From contig NZ_LR590477.1 of NCBI RefSeq assembly GCF_901482445.1, positions 806,001 through 870,000 of the forward strand: a DNA stretch of 64,000 nucleotides, read 5' to 3'. Under the pieces are notes generated by a model. It was given only the letters and a program-made list of their open reading frames with translations, was not told the DNA's origin and did not search any database. Positions 59,401 through 64,000 of the stretch are shown here, piece by piece (position 1 is the stretch's first letter; each line of letters starts with the position of its first letter). The stretch comes from Neisseria lactamica (GTDB lineage Bacteria; Pseudomonadota; Gammaproteobacteria; Burkholderiales; Neisseriaceae). A program made the translations under genes and the position numbers.

Positions 59401-59655
59401 GATACACAAACAGCATCAAGGACACTCAAACCAAGACAAATTTATAATACTTTAAAAAACTATATTGACAAAGCTGCCAATTTTAAAACTTACTCTCTTT
59501 CTGGTGTTGAGTTAAATGCTAATACAATTAGGCGGAGAGAGATACATTTAGCTATTCCAGCCCAAACCACTAAAGAGCAATGGCAGCAAATCAACAAAGC
59601 GATAGAATACGGAAAGACCCATAATGTTAATGTTAAAGTAACGGAGATTAAATAA
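50428..59655 (+). CDS. tpsA: TpsA/CdiA-like exoprotein with PD-(D/E)XK-type C-terminal toxin
   Basis: 3,075 residues. A long signal peptide with ESPR (MNKHRHKTVFNRTCGILMAV) ends near PAAAA (about 78). The TPS secretion domain follows (residues about 85-330; EVVMANPAGIRVDGGGFINS). Filamentous-haemagglutinin repeats fill most of the rest, with an Asn/Gly/Ser-rich insert at about 450-495. Near residue 2630 a VENN-like AVKNN marks the switch to a lower-GC variable end. The last 130 residues (GIGKQGMPWENYVGKSLPSD, FKTFDYYD, GLAISAKTLD) hold E, D and SAK in PD-(D/E)XK order and resemble the CdiA-CT nuclease family of Burkholderia 1026b, which cuts tRNA. Expected role: surface fibre delivering toxin to neighbours on contact. 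Immunity gene overlaps the stop (TAATG). Confidence 0.92.
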   Translation: MNKHRHKTVFNRTCGILMAVAETAIGQGKSPGERSGGETGGGDGSLKTRSGCRLHLGTLTFNLLLGFGSALIVPAAAADIQADKSAPKSQQPVILQTGNGLPQVNIQTPTAHGVSVNQYRRFDVDTRGTILNNSHKSVSTRQAGWIQGNPFLARGEARVIVNQINSSDPSRLNGYIEIAGRRAEVVMANPAGIRVDGGGFINSAGATLTTGRPILADGRFDGLDIGSGRIEIGAQGLDGRDADYTRILSRAAKIDGGIWGQDVQVIAAGGQTDAAGNLKDAAAPRAPSSSAPVFAIDTGALGGMYAGKITLIAADNGSGIRNAGKIYAGAGGVTLRADGTLANSGTVAAQDGGALRLNAGQTDNSGTLYAHGQSSIDSTSSLNNSGRILSTSETRIRSAHIGNSGQIDGGRLDIAAPVLDNSGRISQSGSQDLAVDTARLANSGRIGLPENNNGSSGNSSGNNGGNNGNSGANGNSGNKRSSANNGNGNNSNGSHTQVPPPADGRISVSGRLDNSGTIEAGGRTALSVSSELANSGHLTLGSLKADGSRFDNRQGDILAHSADIHSSHSDNRGGALAAGSLKLDGTRLDNRQGIIRSNSQSDIRLSDGLNNQQGEITTAGSLKLAADNITNQDGSILAGQDIGLDARVLNGSGTLAAGRDAALKLSADFDSSGNIEAGRKLSIESGGSIRNRHRLAGGAALDIRARHIDNRAEGKLVSGSNTRIGADTVDNRGLINSNGLTRIDAATALNNIGSGRIYGSRLALGGGGLNNREEASADGKNQAPVIAARERLDIGMRSISNTGSGFGRIENGQVQTGSVSSLISSEGTLHIGGRLNERHQAEGRAERLENRGGRIEAAGDGVWSVAKIHNSNSRWEVNHKVAVGQAEHRHSYSQPGNPEWWQVGKDGSWRQTANHAKGEFTFNDGRAPVRQSSWNEKRVTIQRHEDQIAHSQPGQIAIGGNFTADTQELANQNGQILIGGVWQGSEKDSVLKNLSDLAGVYEIESGIFENSYARKSKSRQRWGRRTGYSAPIHNETLLERRKFANHISYQDQAGSLNPPAGHAVAADAATAAVAPPRIKSPDGSLSLPESSLYTVRPDRPGYLVETDPAYADYRTWLGSDYMLKALQTDPNRTHKRLGDGYYEQRLINEQIARLTGYRRLDGYPNDEAQFQALMDAGISFARAQQLTPGIALSPEQVARLTSDIVWLESQTVTLADGSSQSVLVPKVYVLARPGDLNSTGGLISADALQLKAGRIDNRGTLAGRRIVDLAAGDISNSGRIQGRQNLLEAQNQITLQGGSIEAERLLSLKADNITLQSSTAQSGDLHNGRTTVDRVAGLYVSGTEDGQGLLSLEAGHDIKLNGARLANRARDGHSQMIAREGSVTLGTVRTENHESYGAANDKNHRHVHQSTEAGSRIEALGNITVSAGKDLNIRQGQIDSQNGRTTLAARGNIDISEGRRTLDLDESTYSKERGLVGSKSRLDQYRRQHDEAAGSVITGREVRTASGGDTRIRGSQVISDDQTLIAARGEVRIDAADNRYQDWENHERKKSGLTGSLKNGVAMAGYGKTQENLQQNSVSSAVISSQIGSLKGNTTVAAGGKLTTEAAQLYAGGDLHLQGREVSLGEAYKRNERHSEAQHKQSGFSVGITYDPYTAGKNAWDKAMQGGGYSDSIVGNWMQRSSASAKASQAAGTPVVISGGRSRSTQVQDGSSAEAVGSSLTAGRHLSIRATEGNIEAKGAQISAEGDALLYARDDIRLLAAADSRRQTGSSKRSGFSIDNRDHITPFGTFNDQGQAAGEIGSISGSTLSVGGKTRLLAEKGNIAVSGSSLVSQDDLLLKAGGDIDIRAAEHRQSQSERQVSSGIGSAVISDTEHFSGWMKNRRESEGEETLQAKSQIGSLKGSVRIDAGGAYRQTGSDVAAARDIDISAQSVDIRTADNHGRSRQSERDLKIGTFAKISSPLIDLVNAAEGAAKSKADDRTRALQGLAAGAQAYQLADGVGKVADALKSNNGQQGTVLLSVEAGFGFKTAGKEQNQNYRQSRQSSLKAGGDINIRSREGDITVQGSNITAGDTIRLDSARDILLQSAQDSQHQDGKNRNAGVQVGVGVSVGAQTGVYIYAEAAYGKGKNRTDSQSHQNTLLQSDKLQLSSKGNTVLNGAQAHARRIDADVGGTLYIESPQDTVEQESKQSGGGIRAQVALGTAWSVSGNYNQSKASGHSRSVGSQSGLFAGEGGYHITADSVRLKGGAIASAADKDHNELTARSFSFEDIRNESSYSAQSMGIGAGYGGSLKGSDGFNQSAFGRASQTAGQNMNKGFNYSPTLPQHESGNSQGYTRSVLSEGNITIGGKKTSARALGIHTDSATAHHGADSVPDLQNLLDKQQTVAQSTAVIHSAVGTYRGNRAKAAAEELEKQQAAHEGRLKEQNDGSYEHYLSLSDAQRQQEMLAHSPAYAQAYQEARSWGIGGSKSRALTAAETLITGALGGQGNLQLAANTLAPYAAAAIGKRFGHGENKNEAAQAIGHFMLGAALAYANGADPLAGGSAAVAAERAAEYLAKQYDDGRTAIDPISGKFNPNLLPEHIKEEIKAQTGALASVVGAAGGSLNGTNSSNGALFDAQIAGTVGQNAVKNNLLSSKDKQRYDLLAEKILNRTASNAEKAEFEWLSAQDQQSNELYRKYYSDLHRKDGKKELTAQEADILTSYIDSIYDNKGISDRKARNALRKIRNDLYQGKEILRNGEPYYPFWLAKRDEKVRELWNKSWKEIRDTQGKYKTGLAAVKHFFLSEGRPIGKYEKAWNILERDKAYADSFEGRAAASTAQGIALGLEFTTRGRYLMMAIGGAQASYGTYQITQGNLEHGKANFFLGAGTMLGSVSLGGASVKKSPLAIREPIPAGYNRPPTSLDVNAGRMANQFSTAHQKVTDLNILFAKPSRTVSNSKVGIQWNNGIGKQGMPWENYVGKSLPSDARLPKNFKTFDYYDHHSGLAISAKTLDTQTASRTLKPRQIYNTLKNYIDKAANFKTYSLSGVELNANTIRRREIHLAIPAQTTKEQWQQINKAIEYGKTHNVNVKVTEIK
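51776..51915 (+). repeat. Asn/Gly/Ser-coding low-complexity tract in tpsA
   Basis: Imperfect short repeats of GGCAACAACGG type encode NNNGSSGNSSGNNGGNNG and similar. Such tracts can change length by slippage. The surrounding frame is intact. Confidence 0.6.
56434..56895 (+). repeat. tpsA segment duplicated at 60193-60654
   Basis: 462 bp nearly identical to the first downstream cassette at a constant offset of 3,759 bases, in the same reading register. Visible differences are few and clustered near the ends. Confidence 0.9.
57089..58220 (+). repeat. tpsA segment duplicated at 61679-62810
   Basis: 1,132 bp copied at a constant offset of 4,590 bases with only a few differences that I can see (for example CAA/CAG near 57100 and GGCGCGGCC/GGTGCCGCC near 58005). 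It codes for the conserved stretch just before the variable toxin end. Confidence 0.92.
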
Positions 59656-60149
59656 TGGAAGACAAGTTAGAAAATCAATATTTTGCAAGTTTATATGCAA
59701 ATGAAAAAGCGTTCATTGTGCAAACACAATCCGGATTTAGGTTGTTAATGTTGGACACCTTATTCCCACCTCATATTTTGCCTCCAAATGTCGATGACAA
59801 TCTGCTTGGGCAAGCTATTTCTCAGGCATTAAAAAATAGTCGAACTTTTAAATATGGAAGTGAAGAATGTAAAAATTTTTTCGATCCGGTACAAAGAGTC
59901 CAACGCTACAACCAATGGGTTGATCATATACGAGAAACACTGGGGTATAAAACCAAATCAGCTCTTTTTAGAAGGATGATGATGTGCAGCATTAAAATGG
60001 ATAGCAAAGAAATCATAATTTCCCCCAATAAACATATCAGATCGGATGCGTGGGAAGGCATTGATGGAAAAGATATAATCATACCCGTTGACAGAAACTA
60101 CTCGGAAATTGGACAAGGAGCAAAACAAGCTCTAAGTTATTGTAAGTAA
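59655..60149 (+). CDS. Immunity protein for the TpsA toxin (CdiI-like)
   Basis: 164 residues; its ATG shares one base with the tpsA stop (TAATG), the usual toxin-immunity coupling. Starts MEDKLENQYFASLYANEKAF and is a single cytosolic domain without signal peptide. It looks like the immunity family paired with 1026b-type CdiA nucleases, but the main argument is position and coupling. It should bind and block the toxin domain in the producing cell. Low GC like the toxin end, suggesting the pair moves as one unit. Confidence 0.82.
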   Translation: MEDKLENQYFASLYANEKAFIVQTQSGFRLLMLDTLFPPHILPPNVDDNLLGQAISQALKNSRTFKYGSEECKNFFDPVQRVQRYNQWVDHIRETLGYKTKSALFRRMMMCSIKMDSKEIIISPNKHIRSDAWEGIDGKDIIIPVDRNYSEIGQGAKQALSYCK

Positions 60150-60192
60150 GTATATACGTAGTGCATAGGCCTGTTCCCAGAACATACTTTTA

Positions 60193-60654
60193 GTGGCCGA
60201 CGCCGTCAAAAACCAAACCGGACAGCAAGGCGCCGTCCTCTTGTCCGTCGAAGCCGGCTTCGGCTTTAAAACCGCCGGCAAGGAACAAAACCAAAACTAC
60301 CGCCAAAGCCGGCAAAGCAGCCTGAAAGCCGGCGGCGACATCAATATCCGCAGCCGCGAGGGCGACATTACCGTCCAAGGCAGCAACATTACTGCGGGCG
60401 ACACCATCCGCCTCGATTCCGCGCGCGACATCCGGCTGCTCTCCGCCCAAGACAGCCAACATCAGGACGGCAAAAACCGCAATGCCGGCGTACAAGTCGG
60501 CGTCGGGGTTTCCGTCGGTGCGCAAACCGGTGTCTATATCTATGCCGAAGCGGCCTACGGCAAAGGCAAAAACCGTTCGGACAGCCAAACCCATCAAAAC
60601 ACCCTGCTGCAATCGGACAAACTGCAGCTCAGCAGCAAGGGCAATACCGTGCTG
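60193..60654 (+). repeat. Copy of tpsA segment 56434-56895
   Basis: See the tpsA partner segment: constant offset of 3,759 bases. Confidence 0.9.
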
Positions 60655-60952
60655 AAATGGTAGTGGAAGAACCATTGGTAAGAGCAAGTCTCAAAACCAA
60701 ATTATGCAGGACGATGTGGCTTACTTGCGCTCAATGGGTGCAAAAGATATTAGGATCAACCAACAGCAGGTAAACAACCAAATGTGCCGGGTAGGGATCT
60801 GCCGCCCGGATGTCCAAGCCACCTTGCGTGATTCTAATAAACGAATTTATATCGAATACGATCGCGCCAGTTCGAACCGTGGAGCCGGACATGCATCAAG
60901 AGCATTGAGTAATGATCCGGATGCTATTGTAATTTTAAGAACCGTGGATTAA
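60193..60952 (+). pseudogene. Silent tpsA cassette 1 (tpsC-like), toxin end frameshifted
   Basis: 60193-60654 repeats tpsA (residues about 2003-2156) with no TPS domain or promoter. At the junction GTGCTGAAATGG carries one more A than tpsA's GTGTTGAATGG, so that frame stops at once. In the other frame the toxin follows: NGSGRTIGKSKSQNQIMQDD ... NQMCRVGICRPDVQATL ... RIYIEYDRASS ... AIVILRTVD. RPD and IEYD words suggest a nuclease-type fold, but I cannot name the family. Removing one A would fuse repeat and toxin. Immunity gene follows 3 bases after. Confidence 0.7.
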
Positions 60953-60955
60953 ATT

Positions 60956-61627
60956 ATGAATGTAAACAAAGATTTTTTTCTTGCAAGAGACGGCCATCCG
61001 AGCCTGAAACAGTTTTATTTTATTGGCGCGCCATTTGAAAAAGCACTGGATCTTTATCTAAAAAGACGTATGGATTTAAGTGATTTTTATCAAAATCTAA
61101 AACCGAAACTATCGTATTTGGATGAGGAGTATACCCTCAGTCAGAAATTGGATTTCTTGAATCCGCTTGAGATTACCGGATCATCCAAATATTTATTGTT
61201 GGAAACGCAGTCTGATTGGTCATTGCTAATAGGTAATAACCGGAACGGCACAGACTTTTCAAGTGTGCCGTATGAAGCCTTGCTGTGGAAAATCAGATTA
61301 TTGACTATGTATTTACGTCCATATTTTGGCAAAGACGAATTCGGTGCGGTCTCATTTACCCTGTATGAGGGCAGCAAACAGGTTTCCCGTCATGACTGCG
61401 AAACCAGAAATGTTATGCTGCATAAAGAAACCAGTCGTGTCGAGTTTATGGAATATGGCACGCCGCTGCCGTTTGAACAGACAGAAAAATATACCGAAAG
61501 ACTCAAAAAAAACAGGCTGACTGTGGAGATGATCGAAGAATATTGCAAACATTTAGGCATTTCATTATTTGATTTGGACTTCTACCAGTCCAAAGCCGCC
61601 CTTATTGAGATATTGAGAAACAAATAA
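60956..61627 (+). CDS. Probable immunity protein of cassette 1
   Basis: 223 residues, starting three bases after the cassette 1 toxin stop. N-terminus MNVNKDFFLARDGHPSLKQF; no signal peptide or membrane helix; AT-rich codon use like the toxin. I do not recognise the fold. Role as immunity protein is inferred from its place right after a toxin end and before a terminator, the same order as the tpsA-immunity pair. Length is larger than most immunity proteins, so it may have two domains. Confidence 0.6.
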   Translation: MNVNKDFFLARDGHPSLKQFYFIGAPFEKALDLYLKRRMDLSDFYQNLKPKLSYLDEEYTLSQKLDFLNPLEITGSSKYLLLETQSDWSLLIGNNRNGTDFSSVPYEALLWKIRLLTMYLRPYFGKDEFGAVSFTLYEGSKQVSRHDCETRNVMLHKETSRVEFMEYGTPLPFEQTEKYTERLKKNRLTVEMIEEYCKHLGISLFDLDFYQSKAALIEILRNK

Positions 61628-61641
61628 CTTCCATCTCTTCA

Positions 61642-61677
61642 AAAAGACAGTCTGAAAAATATTCAGGCTGTCTTTTA
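61642..61677 (+). terminator. Terminator after cassette 1 immunity gene
   Basis: AAAAGACAGTCTGAA (61642-61656) pairs with TTCAGGCTGTCTTTT (61662-61676), one G-U pair, 5-base loop, T-rich 3' arm. Its arms look like a degenerate uptake sequence. It separates the two cassettes. Confidence 0.85.
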
Positions 61678-61678
61678 A

Positions 61679-62810
61679 CGTCGGCAGCCAGAGCGGTCTC
61701 TTTGCCGGCGAAGGCGGCTACCACATCACAGCCGACAGCGTCCGGCTCAAAGGTGGTGCCATCGCTTCTGCCGCAGATAAAGATCACAACGAACTGACCG
61801 CCCGCAGTTTCAGCTTTGAAGACATCCGCAACGAAAGCAGCTACAGTGCCCAAAGCATGGGTATCGGTGCCGGCTACGGCGGCAGCCTGAAAGGAAGCGA
61901 CGGCTTCAATCAAAGCGCCTTCGGCCGTGCGTCCCAAACCGCCGGCCAGAACATGAATAAAGGCTTCAACTACAGCCCCACCCTGCCGCAACATGAAAGC
62001 GGCAACAGCCAAGGCTATACCCGCTCGGTACTCAGCGAAGGCAACATCACCATCGGCGGCAAAAAAACCAGTGCCCGCGCCCTCGGCATCCATACCGATT
62101 CGGCCACTGCCCATCACGGTGCCGACAGCGTTCCCGATCTGCAAAACCTACTCGACAAACAGCAAACCGTCGCCCAATCGACTGCCGTCATCCACAGTGC
62201 CGTCGGCACCTATAGGGGCAACCGTGCCAAAGCGGCAGCCGAAGAGCTGGAAAAACAACAAGCCGCCCACGAAGGCCGTCTGAAAGAACAAAACGACGGC
62301 AGCTACGAACACTATCTCAGCCTAAGCGACGCACAACGGCAGCAGGAGATGCTGGCCCATTCCCCCGCCTACGCCCAAGCCTACCAAGAAGCCCGAAGCT
62401 GGGGCATAGGCGGCAGCAAAAGCCGCGCCCTTACCGCCGCCGAAACCCTGATTACCGGTGCCCTGGGCGGCCAGGGTAATTTACAGCTGGCGGCCAATAC
62501 GTTGGCGCCGTATGCCGCAGCCGCCATCGGCAAGCGCTTCGGCCACGGTGAAAACAAAAACGAAGCCGCGCAAGCAATCGGCCACTTTATGCTCGGTGCC
62601 GCCTTGGCCTACGCCAACGGCGCCGACCCGCTTGCCGGCGGCAGCGCTGCCGTTGCTGCCGAACGCGCAGCCGAGTATCTGGCCAAACAATACGACGACG
62701 GCCGCACTGCCATCGACCCGATAAGCGGAAAATTCAATCCCAACCTTCTGCCCGAGCACATTAAAGAAGAGATCAAAGCGCAGACCGGCGCGCTTGCTTC
62801 GGTGGTGGGT
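61679..62810 (+). repeat. Copy of tpsA segment 57089-58220
   Basis: See the tpsA partner segment: constant offset of 4,590 bases, nearly identical. Confidence 0.92.
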
Positions 62811-63959
62811 GCGGCGGGCGGCAGCCTGAACGGCACCAGCGGCACAAACACCAATGCCCTGTTCAATGCGCAAGTAGGGGGCGTGTTGGGGCAGAATGCG
62901 GTGGAGAATAATTACTTAACTAGAGAGGAACTCAATGCTCAAGTAGATGCTGCTGTAGCTTGCCGAAAAGGAGATAAGGCAGCCTGCGCGGAACAAAAAA
63001 GGTTGGAAAGGCTAAATAAAGAGCGAGATTTGCGACTGCTAGCTGAATGTAATGCCAATATCCGTTCTCCTTTATGTACTCGGTTGAGAAAAGAAGCGGA
63101 AGTTGCTATGAGTGGGTTAAGTGCCACTCCATTAAGCAGATTGTTTGATTTTAAAATGGCATTTAATCCCGAAAGAAGGCAAGCTCATAGCGAAGAGTTC
63201 GGCAAAACCGATACTGTTGTGTTAATGTCTTACGGCAAATCACCGGAAGAAATTGCCGCCAATGCAAAAATGATGCGGATTGGCAGCGAACTGCTTACCG
63301 ATATGACGGTTGTCGGAACGATTAAAGATTTCAAACAGGCCGACACGTTTAGAGATTATGCTGTTGCAACTATTTTTGCCATTCCGGGAGTGAAAGTAGC
63401 TAAAAAACTAGAAACCGTCCGCGATTTCAGAAAGGCCTACGAAGCTGCCAAAGAAGCGGGGGATTTGCGCACAGCCAAGAAATTGTTTGAATTAGCCAAA
63501 GAGGCGAAAAGCTCGCCTAGAAGATTTGAACAACTTGAGGTTAAAGTAAGCAAGATACAAGAAGAGTTGGCAAGATTAGAAATTGATTTTGCTAAAATTC
63601 CTAAGGAATTTCAAAAAGCATCTTGGAACCCGCAAAGATTTTCTTTAGCCGATAACCAATTTGGTCACAAAGTAGGAAAACATGCTACTGAACATGGATT
63701 TGATATGAAAACTTCTAGCGGAAGAGAAAGTTTTAAAAAATTTATTTATGAAATTGCTAAACGGCCAGATGAGTTAAGGGTAGGAACTTTTAACGGGCAG
63801 GGAATCAGGCAAGGTGCAAATCATGCACGTGGATCAGTTTTATTTAGAATTAAAGGAAATAATGTAGTAGTAACATCTCCTGAAGGAGAGTTTATAACAA
63901 TTTTGAAAAATGGCTTAACTAATCCATCAGTAAAAAAAGGGATAAGGGTAAATAAATGA
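61857..63959 (+). CDS. Silent tpsA cassette 2 (tpsC-like) with VENN motif and a distinct toxin end
   Basis: The tpsA-matching frame is open from about 61680; 61857 is its first ATG. It lacks signal peptide, TPS domain and promoter, so it is likely a recombination donor. After the shared part comes AVENN (near 62900), then a Cys-bearing helix-rich region, a hydrophobic stretch (YAVATIFAIPGVKVAKKL), a coiled segment, and a final 100 residues with FGHKVGKHATEHGF and GANHARGSVLFRIKGNNVVV. The His/Lys/Arg-rich end suggests an RNase-like toxin, but I cannot place the family. The next gene's ATG overlaps its stop (ATGA). Confidence 0.78.
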   Translation: MGIGAGYGGSLKGSDGFNQSAFGRASQTAGQNMNKGFNYSPTLPQHESGNSQGYTRSVLSEGNITIGGKKTSARALGIHTDSATAHHGADSVPDLQNLLDKQQTVAQSTAVIHSAVGTYRGNRAKAAAEELEKQQAAHEGRLKEQNDGSYEHYLSLSDAQRQQEMLAHSPAYAQAYQEARSWGIGGSKSRALTAAETLITGALGGQGNLQLAANTLAPYAAAAIGKRFGHGENKNEAAQAIGHFMLGAALAYANGADPLAGGSAAVAAERAAEYLAKQYDDGRTAIDPISGKFNPNLLPEHIKEEIKAQTGALASVVGAAGGSLNGTSGTNTNALFNAQVGGVLGQNAVENNYLTREELNAQVDAAVACRKGDKAACAEQKRLERLNKERDLRLLAECNANIRSPLCTRLRKEAEVAMSGLSATPLSRLFDFKMAFNPERRQAHSEEFGKTDTVVLMSYGKSPEEIAANAKMMRIGSELLTDMTVVGTIKDFKQADTFRDYAVATIFAIPGVKVAKKLETVRDFRKAYEAAKEAGDLRTAKKLFELAKEAKSSPRRFEQLEVKVSKIQEELARLEIDFAKIPKEFQKASWNPQRFSLADNQFGHKVGKHATEHGFDMKTSSGRESFKKFIYEIAKRPDELRVGTFNGQGIRQGANHARGSVLFRIKGNNVVVTSPEGEFITILKNGLTNPSVKKGIRVNK

Positions 63960-64000
63960 ATGAGTTAAATGGAAGGATTTTATCAGTAAAGGGGCTTTTC
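63956..64000 (+). CDS. Start of the cassette 2 immunity gene (cut by window end)
   Basis: ATG at 63956 overlaps the cassette 2 stop (ATGA) and reads MNELNGRILSVKGLF to the window edge. Position predicts an immunity protein; only 15 codons are visible. Confidence 0.6.
   Translation, partial: MNELNGRILSVKGLF

Overview
This is chromosomal DNA of a Neisseria from the meningitidis/lactamica/gonorrhoeae group. The DNA uptake sequence ATGCCGTCTGAA (AT-DUS) recurs throughout the first 46 kb, often as inverted pairs forming terminators. Three Correia elements, many dRS3 repeats (ATTCCC-N8-GGGAAT), a FitAB locus and an IS1106-like transposase fit this group. The species cannot be fixed from the sequence alone.

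Layout. 1-9.8 kb: 3' part of lutB, the fitAB toxin-antitoxin pair with its operator, a decayed C5 DNA methyltransferase, purE, a three-gene minus-strand operon (DUF3460, O-methyltransferase, CpoB-like lipoprotein), mutL, dnaX (with a probable programmed -1 frameshift site) and ybaB. 9.8-22.2 kb: a 3,298-residue Hsf/Hia-like trimeric autotransporter built of about four 2.1-kb modules, set between ybaB and recA and flanked on both sides by repeat-rich DNA. 22.2-34 kb: recA, aroD, rep, dinB, a large TonB-dependent siderophore-type receptor, ferredoxin-NADP reductase, a DnaQ-like exonuclease and tRNA-Arg/tRNA-Glu. 34-46 kb: a nitronate monooxygenase family gene with a structured leader, a remnant zone holding a 52-residue membrane ORF, fixH and ccoG, tkt, a phosphatase-superfamily membrane enzyme switched off by a C9 tract, fumC and an EamA transporter.

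46.5-64 kb is an accessory island. Its left edge is a pile of broken genes: an alpha/beta hydrolase, a TniB fragment, and an IS1106-like transposase joined in frame to TniB. Then come tpsB, a TpsB transporter gene with an in-frame amber codon, and tpsA, a 3,075-residue CdiA-like exoprotein ending in a PD-(D/E)XK-type toxin domain with its immunity gene overlapping the stop. Two promoterless 3' cassettes follow. Each carries DNA nearly identical to tpsA, a different toxin end and a different immunity gene; the last immunity gene runs off the window. The layout suits toxin-tip replacement by recombination in interbacterial competition. The island lacks AT-DUS and instead carries AGGCAGCCTGAA and AGGCCGTCTGAA, uptake-sequence dialects of other Neisseriaceae, which suggests import from a relative.
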